From positions 248,001 to 312,000 of the forward strand of contig QCJG01000001.1 in assembly GCA_003216175.1 (NCBI GenBank): 64,000 nucleotides of DNA, written 5' to 3'. Below the pieces are notes generated by a model. The model did no database searches and was not told where the DNA came from. It saw only the letters and a list, made by a program, of their open reading frames with translations. The translations under genes and the position numbers were made by a program. The stretch is from Prochlorococcus sp. AG-409-A10 (lineage in GTDB: Bacteria > Cyanobacteriota > Cyanobacteriia > PCC-6307 > Cyanobiaceae). This document shows, one piece after another, positions 1-8,113 of the stretch. The number at the start of each line of letters is the position of its first letter. The first letter of the stretch is position 1.

Positions 1-137
1 GAAATATTGTTGGAGGAATGGTATTTATTGGAATGCTTTTCTATAGCACCCACAAAACTCCTATCTCTAATGTGTTACCAGAAGTAAAAGATGAAAAATT
101 AGAACGAGAGCTCGAAGCACAACTTGGTGCAAGGTAA
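1..137 (+). CDS. focA: Formate/nitrite transporter family protein, C-terminal end (partial)
   Basis: Only the last 44 codons are in the window, reading in frame from base 3 to the TAA at 135-137. The visible peptide begins NIVGGMVFIGMLFY, which looks like the last membrane helix of FNT-family channels, and ends with a short charged tail. FNT proteins carry formate or nitrite across the inner membrane. The context (molybdenum cofactor genes, nitrate permease and nitrate reductase downstream) makes a nitrite transporter, called focA in Prochlorococcus, the likely reading. The nitrite reductase gene nirA would be expected just upstream, outside the window. The assignment rests on a short segment plus context. 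Confidence 0.6.
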   Translation, partial: NIVGGMVFIGMLFYSTHKTPISNVLPEVKDEKLERELEAQLGAR

Positions 138-168
138 AATTAAAAGATTAAAACTCTCAAACAAAATC

Positions 169-203
169 AAGAAAGCCTAGAATACATTTTTCTAGGCTTT
201 CTT
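169..203 (+). terminator. Terminator-like hairpin after the transporter gene
   Basis: AAGAAAGCCTAG at 169-180 and CTAGGCTTTCTT at 192-203 are perfect 12-bp inverted arms around an 11-base AT-rich loop. It lies 31 bases after the transporter stop. The following tract (aatatat) is A/T-rich but not a clean U run, so termination may be leaky or may work in both directions. Confidence 0.65.
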
Positions 204-357
204 AATATATCTACTATTTAATAGCTATAAATAGAATTTGAAAAGACTTTCAATTAATCTCTAGACAAATCATATACTTGACTTGATTAATAGACAAAGA
301 GTAACTTATAAAACTACTTTGATTAATTATTTTCAAATCCCATTCAATTTAAATTTT

Positions 358-1068
358 ATGATTATTGAAGAAAGCAATATATGGGATACCATTAATAACG
401 CAAAAAAAACCAAGCCTAGCGCTGAGTGGCTTAAAAATGCATACAATCCAAATATTAACATTGAACTCAGGCAAGAAATCGCAATTCGCTTAGGACAATT
501 ATCAAAAGTAGGATGGATCAAAATCAAAGATCTAATTCATAAATATGGCAATCAAGATGAACTAATCCTAGCTGCAGGACTTACTTATCAAGATGAAGCC
601 AAAGCATGGCTTTTAAAACATCTTTATAGTGATGACACTATGAATATCAAAGTCGTAGAAGCTTTGGCTTGTTGGGGAGGAACATTACCGATTGAGCTTA
701 TCAAAAAAATATTAGAAGAGAAAAGTGAAAAAATGAAAATAGCGGGTCTAGAATTACTAAAATTTAAAGCTCATTTACTTTCTGATTTTGATTTACTTGA
801 CATAGCAAAATCACCTTTAAATGATTTCAGAGAAGAGATAGTAATCAAAACACTGACAATCATTCAAAGACGTGAAAGCTTAGAAATCTGTATGGCTATA
901 AGCGATGTAATACAAAAAGGCTCGGATAAATCTGCATACTATGGACTAATGGCTCTGGGTTCAATCGGAACTGACATTAGTAAAAATATCCTATTAGATT
1001 TAGTTAAAAATTTGAAGAATTCTCAGCACAAAGAACTTGCAAAAAAACAACTGAACTTAGAAATATAA
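358..1068 (+). CDS. HEAT-repeat-like protein of the nitrite-assimilation locus
   Basis: From the ATG at 358 this gives 236 residues. The frame is open from a TTG at 283, but those extra 25 codons are unlike a protein N terminus, so I prefer 358. The product is soluble and almost entirely alpha-helical. Repeated helix pairs (around LRQEIAIRLGQLSK, ELILAAGLTYQDEAKAWLLKHL, NIKVVEALACWGG, EKMKIAGLELLKFK, SAYYGLMALGSIGTDISKNIL) suggest HEAT or PBS-lyase-type repeats, a protein-binding fold. Such genes lie next to nirA/focA in marine picocyanobacteria, and freshwater nirB, needed for full nitrite reductase activity, is a possible functional parallel. It may be the gene called nirX in Prochlorococcus work. 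The role is inferred from position only. Confidence 0.6.
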   Translation: MIIEESNIWDTINNAKKTKPSAEWLKNAYNPNINIELRQEIAIRLGQLSKVGWIKIKDLIHKYGNQDELILAAGLTYQDEAKAWLLKHLYSDDTMNIKVVEALACWGGTLPIELIKKILEEKSEKMKIAGLELLKFKAHLLSDFDLLDIAKSPLNDFREEIVIKTLTIIQRRESLEICMAISDVIQKGSDKSAYYGLMALGSIGTDISKNILLDLVKNLKNSQHKELAKKQLNLEI

Positions 1069-1174
1069 ACTCCAATGTAAAATAAATATGAATAATATTT
1101 TTTATGAATTAATAGTATATATTTAAATATAAGTAAATTTATCAAAATAAAGATTTACTGAAATTAACTAAATT

Positions 1175-1930
1175 TTAAGCAAAAGCTAATTTAAAGCTTG
1201 CTAAAAATAAGATAAAAGAAATAATTTTTTTAATAAAATTATCATCAAATTTTCTACTACCAAGAGAACTGCCACAAAAAGCAAAAAACAATACAACAAT
1301 TAAATGAAGAAAAATATTAGATGTGAAATCAATTTTTGAAAAATTATTTATTGTTTGCCATGTAATTATTCCAACTAAAGAATTAAAAAAAATAAAAACG
1401 GATGAAGCTGCAGCTGTAGTTTTAAGTGGCATCCACTTAAGTAAAATAGATAGAGGAGTTAAAAATATACCACCTCCTGTCCCAGTAATTCCAGATAGTA
1501 AGCCAAGTATTGAACCAGTAAAAAAAATAACAATTTTTGAGGGCAGCTTATAATCAGTTATAGTATTATTTTTTATGATTAACGATGTAATTAAAAATCT
1601 AATTCCGGAAAGAAACAGTATAAGAGATAAAAAATATCTAAGTAAGGTATCAGTAATATTCAAGTTACCTCCAACAATTGTAGAGGGAATTGAAACTAAT
1701 AGAATTGGTATTAAAAAATTAAATAATGTATATTTTTTCAAATGGCCATCACCACAAAATCTTATTGAATTTAATGTTGATGCTGCCAGATTCAAAATTA
1801 AAGCTGTTGGCTTGATAAGTGAAACTGGCTTATCAAATATAACCATACACGCTATATAACCTGATGCACCAGCATGACCAACAATCGAATAAAGAAAAGC
1901 AATTAATGCTATCCCAATAAAATAAAGCAC
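1175..1930 (-). CDS. TauE/SafE (DUF81) family membrane permease
   Basis: The 251-residue product starts at a GTG and is very hydrophobic, with about eight membrane helices. It shows the duplicated layout of the TauE/SafE family: a glycine-rich first-half motif GHAGASGY (residues 18-25) and a second-half motif GITGTGGGIFLTP (147-159), followed by TTAAASSVFIFFNS (171-184). Characterised relatives move sulfite, sulfonates or sulfoacetate. Here it is followed on the same strand, across a 26-base gap, by its upstream neighbour moaB, so it may be co-transcribed with a molybdenum-cofactor gene. No modABC molybdate transporter is present in the island, which raises an oxyanion role (molybdate, sulfite or nitrite). 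Family assignment is firm; substrate is unknown. Confidence 0.8.
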   Translation of the reverse strand: MLYFIGIALIAFLYSIVGHAGASGYIACMVIFDKPVSLIKPTALILNLAASTLNSIRFCGDGHLKKYTLFNFLIPILLVSIPSTIVGGNLNITDTLLRYFLSLILFLSGIRFLITSLIIKNNTITDYKLPSKIVIFFTGSILGLLSGITGTGGGIFLTPLSILLKWMPLKTTAAASSVFIFFNSLVGIITWQTINNFSKIDFTSNIFLHLIVVLFFAFCGSSLGSRKFDDNFIKKIISFILFLASFKLAFA

Positions 1931-1956
1931 TCTTTTAATCCATATCTTTATTCCAT

Positions 1957-2451
1957 CTATTTTTTTAATCTATTAATTAAATTTATCAAATTACATGGTT
2001 TAGTATCACTATTTAGTTGATATTTTATTATTTGATTCCATGCAGTATTTACTGCATCTAAAGATCCTGGCAAACTAAAGATAAAAGTTCCATTTGCCAC
2101 ACCTGCAATACATCTACTTTGCAAGGTGCTCGTACCAATTTTCTTAAATGATGTATATCTAAAGATTTCCGCAAAACCTTCTATTTCTTTATCTAATAAG
2201 GGTTTTATTGCCTCCGGCGTAACATCAGTAAAAGTAAGCCCTGTACCTCCAGTAGTGATAATAACATCAATCTCATCATCAGCTATCCAATCACTTATAT
2301 ACTTTCTAATAATATAAACATTATCCTTGCATATTATTCTATTACTTATATTATGTTTATCTATTTTTACTGAATCAACTAAAAATTGACCACTATCATC
2401 ATTTTTTATGTCTCGAGTATCAGATACAGTTAACAATGCAATAGAAACCAC
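1957..2451 (-). CDS. moaB: Molybdopterin adenylyltransferase (MoaB/Mog family)
   Basis: This family activates molybdopterin by adenylation before molybdate insertion by MoeA. The 164-residue product starts at GTG and shows the family motifs TTGGTGLT (66-73), DVTPEA (76-81) and FSLPGS (125-130), which form the molybdopterin-binding pocket. Length matches MoaB/Mog single-domain proteins. It is divergent from moaD (38 bases between starts) and lies upstream of the TauE/SafE permease gene on the same strand. MoaB and Mog cannot be told apart with certainty by eye, but as the only such gene in the island it should supply the adenylylation step for NarB cofactor. Confidence 0.88.
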   Translation of the reverse strand: MVSIALLTVSDTRDIKNDDSGQFLVDSVKIDKHNISNRIICKDNVYIIRKYISDWIADDEIDVIITTGGTGLTFTDVTPEAIKPLLDKEIEGFAEIFRYTSFKKIGTSTLQSRCIAGVANGTFIFSLPGSLDAVNTAWNQIIKYQLNSDTKPCNLINLINRLKK

Positions 2452-2489
2452 TTAGTATAAAACAATTAAAATATATGAATTAACTATAC

Positions 2490-2741
2490 ATGAAAAATAA
2501 TGCTAGCCAAATCAAAGTATTATTGTTTGCTGAATTAAGTGAAAAATATGGATGGGATGAAAAATATCTTTCTTTAGACCTAATAGAAGATAAAAAAGCA
2601 AAATCTATACTAAAACATATTAATATCAATGTAGCTCACCAATCAATAATTGTGGCTATTAATAAAGAAATTTCTAGTCTAGAAGCAACTGTTAAAGATA
2701 ATGATGAGGTAGCATTCATGCCGATTTTTACAGGTGGATAA
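2490..2741 (+). CDS. moaD: Molybdopterin synthase small subunit (sulfur carrier)
   Basis: The 83-residue protein has a ubiquitin-like (beta-grasp) pattern and ends in FTGG, the C-terminal Gly-Gly that is adenylated and then thiocarboxylated to donate sulfur to precursor Z. It starts at the ATG at 2490. Its final codons overlap the GTG start of moaE by 8 bases, implying translational coupling of the two synthase subunits. The MoeB-type enzyme that would activate the Gly-Gly tail is not in this window. Confidence 0.9.
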   Translation: MKNNASQIKVLLFAELSEKYGWDEKYLSLDLIEDKKAKSILKHININVAHQSIIVAINKEISSLEATVKDNDEVAFMPIFTGG

Positions 2742-3180
2742 AATTAAGTACAAATTCAAAATAGCAACTGATCCTTTTGATCCATATCGAGAAATTGAAA
2801 AATGGGAAATTAATAATCAAATGGCTGCAATGTCAATTTTTATTGGACGAGTTAGAGAGATAGATCAATTTGGAAGTCAATTAAAACAATTAGAAATCCA
2901 TCACTACAGTGGTTTAACTGAAAAGTTAATCGAAAAGCACTTATCAGAAATTACTAAAAAAATCGAATCTTTTTCTGCGTTAGTTATCCATCGAGTAGGC
3001 TTCATTGATCCACTAGAGCCAATAGTGCTCATAGCAGTTCGTGCTGATAAAAGAGGAATAGCTAATCAATACTGCTCTGAAATTTTAGAGGTAACAAAAT
3101 TCAAAGTACCTTTCTGGAAAAAGGAGTGGACTGACACAGGTTCTTCCTGGGTCAAAAATAATACTGTACTTTCAACGTGA
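2734..3180 (+). CDS. moaE: Molybdopterin synthase catalytic subunit
   Basis: MoaE binds MoaD and converts cyclic pyranopterin monophosphate to molybdopterin by adding two sulfurs. The 148-residue product has the conserved early segment AAMSIFIGRVR (31-41), HRVG (86-89) and the lysine-rich active-site segment VPFWKKE (125-131) that holds the C-terminal tail of MoaD. The GTG start at 2734 overlaps the end of moaD, and the next possible starts would remove conserved sequence. It converges on moeA with one base between the stop codons. Confidence 0.92.
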   Translation: MDKIKYKFKIATDPFDPYREIEKWEINNQMAAMSIFIGRVREIDQFGSQLKQLEIHHYSGLTEKLIEKHLSEITKKIESFSALVIHRVGFIDPLEPIVLIAVRADKRGIANQYCSEILEVTKFKVPFWKKEWTDTGSSWVKNNTVLST

Positions 3181-3181
3181 A

Positions 3182-4459
3182 CTATAAAATTGTTTTTCTG
3201 AAAAGCTGTGCCCAAAGATATGTTCCTTTCTTAAGTAAATCCTGCTCAGGTGGTATCTCTATTAACAGATCAGAATCAATTAAAGAAGAAATTTGTGAGG
3301 ATGATTGCGCAGGTGGAATATCCGCGTATAACTCACCTTGCTGATCTACTTTAAGTTTAGATCTAATCAATTCAGGTCTACCTTTTCTTCTTTTAAGATC
3401 AGAGTTAATTCTGATCTTAAATCTAAGGGGTGTTTCTATGTTCTTCACTCCACTAAAAACTTGAAATACGGGCCACAAAATTTGCAAACAAATTACTACT
3501 GCAGAAACAGGATTACCAGGTAAGCCAAAAAATGGAATATCTTGACCAATAAAACCAAAGGCAAAGGGTCTACCAGGCTTTAAAAAAAGCTTCCAGAACT
3601 TTATTTCTCCAATTTCATTAATAATATTTTTAATATAGTCTTTTTTCCCAACGGAAATTCCACCTATGGAAATTACAATTTGATTATTTTTTGCAAGTTG
3701 AATAAGAGAATTCTTTAATTTGAATTTATCGTCTGCTTGAATTGATATTTCATTGATATCATATCCAAGATTTTTTATAATACTTTTAATTAAAAAACTA
3801 TTACTTTCCCAGATTAATCCAGTTGATTTATCTATACCAGGTTTGATTAATTCATCGCCTGAAATAAGTAATCCTATTTTGAAAGATTTAAACACACTAA
3901 TATAACTTATTCCACAACTAGCAAGTAATCCAATAATACTAGGAGTAATTTTTTGACCCTTCGCTAATACGATATCTCCTTCCGATAATTGATCATTAAC
4001 AGGTCTAATCCAAGTACTATTCGTTAAGTCGTCTATGAGATGTATTTTCTCAAAAGAGCTATCTTTTATCATTTCTGTCTTTATCTGTTCTAAAGGAATA
4101 ACCCAAGAGCATTCATCAGGAACTAATGAACCAGTGCTTATAGCAATGGCTTCACCTTCATAAAGATTTTTAGTGTAAGGTTTACCAGCAGATGAATCTC
4201 CAACAACTTTCCAATATTGTCCTTTCTGAGGTTTGGCAGAATGACTAACCGCGTAACCATCCATGATGGAGGCTCTAAAGCCAGGAATATTCTGTTTTAC
4301 AAAAATATCTGTTGAAGAAATTTTTTCTAAGGAATCTTCTAAAGGAATACTTACGAAAGGAATAGTAAAATTATCTAAAACGTTCTTGATTTCCTTTAAA
4401 ATTTCTTTCCTAGCTTCTTCTACTTTTAATCCCTCCCTTAAAAAAGGCTCTTGAGTCAT
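3182..4459 (-). CDS. moeA: Molybdopterin molybdenumtransferase
   Basis: MoeA inserts molybdate into adenylated molybdopterin. The 425-residue product (ATG at 4459; a TTG directly upstream is an alternative) has the family layout: N-terminal MDGYAV near residue 66, the MoCF-biosynthesis domain motif SIGGISVGKKDY near 265-276, and LPGNPVSAVV near 314-323, then a C-terminal beta domain. Length is normal for MoeA. It follows moaC on the same strand with 7 bases between, so the two are very likely one transcript. Confidence 0.93.
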   Translation of the reverse strand: MTQEPFLREGLKVEEARKEILKEIKNVLDNFTIPFVSIPLEDSLEKISSTDIFVKQNIPGFRASIMDGYAVSHSAKPQKGQYWKVVGDSSAGKPYTKNLYEGEAIAISTGSLVPDECSWVIPLEQIKTEMIKDSSFEKIHLIDDLTNSTWIRPVNDQLSEGDIVLAKGQKITPSIIGLLASCGISYISVFKSFKIGLLISGDELIKPGIDKSTGLIWESNSFLIKSIIKNLGYDINEISIQADDKFKLKNSLIQLAKNNQIVISIGGISVGKKDYIKNIINEIGEIKFWKLFLKPGRPFAFGFIGQDIPFFGLPGNPVSAVVICLQILWPVFQVFSGVKNIETPLRFKIRINSDLKRRKGRPELIRSKLKVDQQGELYADIPPAQSSSQISSLIDSDLLIEIPPEQDLLKKGTYLWAQLFRKTIL

Positions 4460-4466
4460 CAAAAAA

Positions 4467-4952
4467 TTAATTAGTTTCTCTCCTCAGGATACCTTTTTTG
4501 CCTCCTTTTTTTTCTAAAAGTCGAATTGAATTTATTGTTAAAAAAGGATCGATGGCTTTAAGCATATCGTAAATAGTTAGTAATCCTATAGACACCGCCG
4601 TAAGTGCTTCCATCTCTACACCAGTTTGAGCATTAGTTTTACATAATGCAGTGATTTTTATCGCTCTTTTTTTATTACATAGATCTATATCAATCCTGAT
4701 ATTACTTAAACTTAATAAGTGACAAAGTGGGATTAATTCCGAAGTTTTTTTAGATGCATTAATTGCAGCAAATCTTGCAGCAGCAAATAAATCTCCTTTT
4801 TTTATATTGCCGTCTTTAACGTTATCAAATGCTTCCACACTTAAATCAATATATCCTTCAGCGAGAGCTTCTCTAGGAGTGCTTATTTTCTCAGAAATAT
4901 CAACTATAAACATATCGCCCTTCTCATTTAAATGAGTTAGGTTTGAATCCAT
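4467..4952 (-). CDS. moaC: Cyclic pyranopterin monophosphate synthase
   Basis: MoaC works with MoaA to turn GTP into cyclic pyranopterin monophosphate, the first committed step of molybdenum cofactor synthesis. The 161-residue protein has FIVDISEK (15-22), KKGD (51-54), SELIPLCHLLSLS (71-83), GVEMEALTAVSIGLLTIYDM (111-130) and the catalytic-type lysine K132. The length is that of bacterial MoaC. It is the first gene of a moaC-moeA pair and divergent from the nitrate-reductase-associated gene across a 120-base gap. Confidence 0.95.
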   Translation of the reverse strand: MDSNLTHLNEKGDMFIVDISEKISTPREALAEGYIDLSVEAFDNVKDGNIKKGDLFAAARFAAINASKKTSELIPLCHLLSLSNIRIDIDLCNKKRAIKITALCKTNAQTGVEMEALTAVSIGLLTIYDMLKAIDPFLTINSIRLLEKKGGKKGILRRETN

Positions 4953-5072
4953 TTTCTTATTTATGATTAGTTATAATGATAAATAAAAAATAATGATTAA
5001 TTATTATATGTTAGAGAATAGCAAAATTCACAAATAAGTTATTATGGTTAAATTAAATCCGTAGGTTTTGAC
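4953..5072. promoter_or_regulatory. Divergent promoter region moaC / nitrate-reductase-associated gene
   Basis: This 120-base AT-rich gap separates two divergent genes. A perfect TATAAT on the + strand at 4972-4977 is a candidate -10, and TAATGAT occurs twice close by (4974-4980 and 4991-4997). I found no GTA-N8-TAC NtcA box in it. Promoter assignment is by pattern only. Confidence 0.35.
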
Positions 5073-5540
5073 TTGGAACAATCAAGCCACTGTTTTGAAT
5101 TTGAAAATGAATTTATTAGTGATCTAAGATGTATACCTTTATGCGTTCGTAGGAAACTTGATCTTATCGGTTTAAAACTAAAACTTCAACATTGGCAAGA
5201 GTTAAATCACGATGATAAAAGAAAAATAGTTTATTGGTCAGATTCGATTGACGACTTAGATGGATTGAAATCCTATTTGATTAGTAAAACTAGTCGTAGT
5301 CGTATAGGTCAAGCAAAAGAAATTTTAATTGCAAAAGATGAGCCCTGGTTGTTATCGGGTACAGTCCCAGACTTTATTGATGTTGAAGCAAGCAAATATA
5401 CATTTCAGATCTCTCAGAAAATATGGTCTAATTTGAGCGAACTTGAAAGGTTCGCTCTATGTAAACTTGCAAGACCTGGACATGAACACCGAAATCTTAT
5501 TAAAGCTTTTAAAGAAATATTAATCAATAATGATTCTTAG
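5073..5540 (+). CDS. Nitrate reductase associated protein
   Basis: The 155-residue soluble protein matches what I know of the cyanobacterial nitrate-reductase-associated family (PF09655): it opens with FEFENEFISDLRCIPLCVRRKLDLIG-like sequence (about residues 8-34) and continues with LKLQHWQEL and a C-terminal helical part. Members sit beside narB or molybdenum-cofactor genes, but their biochemical role is not known. The start is a TTG at 5073; an in-frame stop at 5049-5051 and absence of ATG/GTG upstream leave little choice. Location inside the Moco cluster supports the family call. Confidence 0.8.
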   Translation: MEQSSHCFEFENEFISDLRCIPLCVRRKLDLIGLKLKLQHWQELNHDDKRKIVYWSDSIDDLDGLKSYLISKTSRSRIGQAKEILIAKDEPWLLSGTVPDFIDVEASKYTFQISQKIWSNLSELERFALCKLARPGHEHRNLIKAFKEILINNDS

Positions 5541-5671
5541 AAATTATAGAGATTTCGAAAAATGAAGATTAGATCAATTAAATTAATATATAGTTTATGT
5601 TTTCATGATAACAAAATAAATATTTATTCATGTTTTATGCTAGTTTTTAAATTAGAGAAAAATAAATTATC

Positions 5672-6280
5672 ATTTTAGATAGTTCTACTAAAAAAGAACT
5701 CAAAGCTTGTATTCTCTCTGGGGGGCAAAGTACCAGAATGGGTAAAGATAAGGCACTATTAAAACATCATGAAGGCGATAGCTGGTTATCACATAAATTA
5801 AATATTCTGAAAAAACTGGACTTAGAAACTATCCTCTTAACTAATCATCAATCCCATATAAATGAAATTAGTGAATTTCATAAAGTAAATATATTATTTG
5901 ATAAAAAACCTTTCCATGGACCACTAAATTGTATGGAGTTTTTATATTCACAATTTTTAGGAAAATATGACTATATACTCTTAATGCCAGTAGATATGCC
6001 TTTCATTAATAGCAAGCATATTGAAGATTTTATAAAGTATTGGCAAAAAAATAGAGATATAGCTCTTATCGCACATAGTAATAAAATGGCTCAACCTCTA
6101 CTTGGTATTTATCCTCTAAATCAAGCTAACTTAAATAAATTAAATGAAAGACTTCAATTAGGTAAAATAAACTTTCAGGGATGGACAAAATCAATTCCTT
6201 TTCATTATTATTTTGCCAAAGACAAAGAATTCATAAATGTCAACTCATTAAAGGAACTAAAATCACTAAATTATTATTAA
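5672..6280 (+). CDS. mobA: Molybdenum cofactor guanylyltransferase, start codon unclear
   Basis: MobA attaches GMP to molybdopterin, giving the bis-MGD form used by NarB. From the ATG at 5738 the protein is only 180 residues and begins at MGKDKALL, in the middle of the GTP-binding loop. The frame continues upstream and encodes the missing part, ELKACILSGGQSTR (5696-5737), exactly the family N terminus, but up to the stop at 5663-5665 it contains no ATG, GTG or TTG. An ATT at 5672 (or ATC at 5669) could start it, or a frameshift may join the ATG at 5637 in another frame. The MPVDMPF metal-binding motif follows (around 83-89 counting from the ATG). The 3' end is 3 bases before moaA. Confidence 0.8.
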   Translation: MLDSSTKKELKACILSGGQSTRMGKDKALLKHHEGDSWLSHKLNILKKLDLETILLTNHQSHINEISEFHKVNILFDKKPFHGPLNCMEFLYSQFLGKYDYILLMPVDMPFINSKHIEDFIKYWQKNRDIALIAHSNKMAQPLLGIYPLNQANLNKLNERLQLGKINFQGWTKSIPFHYYFAKDKEFINVNSLKELKSLNYY

Positions 6281-6283
6281 AGT

Positions 6284-7330
6284 ATGATGAAAGATATTCA
6301 TGATAGAGAGTTAAAAGTTTTAAGACTTTCATTAACTAATAAATGTAATTTTTCATGTCCATATTGTTTGCCAGAAAATAATAGCTGTTTGACTACATTA
6401 ACTAATAAGCAATTCCTATCAATAATTAAGGTTGCTTGCAAATTAGGAGTAAACTCACTCAGATTAACTGGGGGAGAGCCATTAATAAGCAGTCAGTTGA
6501 ATAAGCTGATGGAAGCAATTAATACATTAAAGAAAACAAGAAATCATCCTATTAATAATTTAAAAGACATTGCTATAACTACAAATGGATCATTATTAAC
6601 AAAAGATAGATGTCAAGATTTATTTGCTTATGGACTCAACAGGATCACAGTTAGCCTAGATGCCCTAGATCCAAAAATATTTTCAATAATGACAGGAGAT
6701 AATAATATGATTTCAGCTAAGAATAAGCTGAATCATGTTCTCCAAGGCATTGATAATGCCATCCAAGCAGGCTTTGATCCATTAAAGGGTCAGCTGAAAA
6801 TAAACTGTGTCATCAAAAAGAACATAAATGATAATCAGATCATAAATCTTGTTCGCTTTGCTAAAGCTAAATCTATTGAAATTAGATTCATAGAATATAT
6901 GGATGTAGGAAATAAGAATAATTGGCAAGCTAATGAAGTTCTAACATCTCACGAGTTGATAAATATAATAAAACAACATTTTAAAATTAATGAGGCTGGA
7001 AGATTAAAAGGTAATACAGCCCATAAATGGTATATGAAAGATAGTAATAGCTTCATAAGTACTATATCTTCGATATCTAATCCTTTTTGTTCTGACTGCA
7101 ATAGATTAAGGATTACTAGTGATGGTTTCGCACATACTTGCCTTTTTTCAAACAATGGTTCTGATTTAAAAAAATGGCTCAATCCATCAATTAATGAAAA
7201 AGGCTTAGAAGAATTTCTTGAGACAATATGGCTAATAAGAGATGATAAATATAGTGAAAATAGATTTAATAAATCTGAGAACTCGAAACCACAAAAACCT
7301 CATCCTTCAATGTCGTATTTAGGAGGTTAA
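6284..7330 (+). CDS. moaA: GTP 3',8-cyclase (radical SAM, MoaA)
   Basis: MoaA starts molybdenum cofactor synthesis by radical rearrangement of GTP. The 348-residue protein has the radical SAM cluster motif C21-x3-C25-x2-C28 in LTNKCNFSCPYC, the SAM-binding GGEP (63-66), and the second [4Fe-4S] cluster motif C269-x2-C272-x13-C286 near the C terminus. It ends in SYLGG, the Gly-Gly tail needed for activity in this family. There are two adjacent ATGs at 6284 and 6287. It directly follows mobA, so the two are probably co-transcribed. Confidence 0.96.
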   Translation: MMKDIHDRELKVLRLSLTNKCNFSCPYCLPENNSCLTTLTNKQFLSIIKVACKLGVNSLRLTGGEPLISSQLNKLMEAINTLKKTRNHPINNLKDIAITTNGSLLTKDRCQDLFAYGLNRITVSLDALDPKIFSIMTGDNNMISAKNKLNHVLQGIDNAIQAGFDPLKGQLKINCVIKKNINDNQIINLVRFAKAKSIEIRFIEYMDVGNKNNWQANEVLTSHELINIIKQHFKINEAGRLKGNTAHKWYMKDSNSFISTISSISNPFCSDCNRLRITSDGFAHTCLFSNNGSDLKKWLNPSINEKGLEEFLETIWLIRDDKYSENRFNKSENSKPQKPHPSMSYLGG

Positions 7331-7466
7331 AATCCATATGAACAAAGAAAATGGTATTAACTAGTACATAAATTAAAAAATATTCTTTTGAAAATTTATT
7401 TTCGTATAAATAAAGACAACTGAAGTACTAAAAATCTATGAAATTCGCAATAGTCGTTTCAGAAAA

Positions 7467-7640
7467 GTGCGCTTTGCTATTAGTTTAGGAATGTTAATGG
7501 GTATGATTCATGGGTGGTATGTAAGTAAAGGTTATGCATCTACAAACCAATATAATGATACTTATTTTCAGTCTGAGATTAACCAACTTCCCACCTACTC
7601 TTTTTTGAAATCTAAAAATACAGGATTGAGTTTTAATTGA
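7467..7640 (+). CDS. Small hydrophobic protein of unknown function
   Basis: A 57-codon frame starts at a GTG (7467) and ends at TGA (7638-7640). It reads VRFAISLGMLMGMIHG and on to WYVSKGYAS, then a polar tail ending NTGLSFN. The first part is one short membrane helix or signal-anchor, followed by tyrosine- and asparagine-rich sequence. The frame remains open upstream to 7410 with no better start; ATGs at 7491 and 7497 are alternatives. I do not recognise a family. It stands alone in an otherwise empty gap after moaA. Real coding status is uncertain. Confidence 0.4.
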   Translation: MRFAISLGMLMGMIHGWYVSKGYASTNQYNDTYFQSEINQLPTYSFLKSKNTGLSFN

Positions 7641-7847
7641 TTTAATTTAGAATTATAATAAGTAAAATTTATAAAAGTAACTACAGTCAATACAATTTAC
7701 TTTTCTGTTCATTGATTTTTTTTGTATCAAGCTGAACCACTTTTAAGAGCTTAAAGCATTATTATGTATTAACTAATACAAAATTCTTCTTGTTAGATCA
7801 GCTCGGGTCTTCTTTAGAACTTTTGCATAGTTCATCACTCTATTCTC

Positions 7848-8021
7848 ATGGATCTCCTTACATACAGAGGTCAAAAATATCTACCTGAAGACATTAAAAA
7901 TCTTCACTACTCAAATACGAGTTATCTAGATAGGCAAATCAAAGCCAAAATGACCATCAATGAGACTCTATTTTCTTATAGAGGCATAAATTATAAAAAA
8001 TCAAAACATACAGAAAGGTAA
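7848..8021 (+). CDS. DUF4278-like small protein
   Basis: A 57-residue frame from the ATG at 7848 to the TAA at 8019-8021. It begins MDLLTYRGQKYLP and repeats the pattern near its end as LFSYRGINYKKSK. The tyrosine-arginine-glycine-x-x-tyrosine (YRGxxY) signature at both ends is typical of DUF4278, a cyanobacterial family of very small proteins of unknown function, several of which respond to light or stress in picocyanobacteria. The gene lies alone between moaA and the NtcA-linked leader. Function unknown; the family call rests on the short motif. Confidence 0.6.
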   Translation: MDLLTYRGQKYLPEDIKNLHYSNTSYLDRQIKAKMTINETLFSYRGINYKKSKHTER

Positions 8022-8113
8022 AAGATTAAGCAGTCAAATATTTTGGAAGAATTTTTAAATACTTTTGTATTACGCTGAACAACACTGCTCTTAAAAGATA
8101 ATCATAATAAATA

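Noticed and set aside
2452-2489. NtcA site between moaB and moaD
   Set aside because: GTATAAAACAATTA (2455-2468) matches only the GTA half; the second half is TTA rather than TAC, and there is no suitable -10 at the right distance.
7321-7364. A perfect AGGAGG followed by an ATG-initiated eight-codon frame after moaA
   Set aside because: The AGGAGG is simply the codons for the C-terminal Leu-Gly-Gly of MoaA, required by the protein. The frame is too short and has no sign of being a gene.
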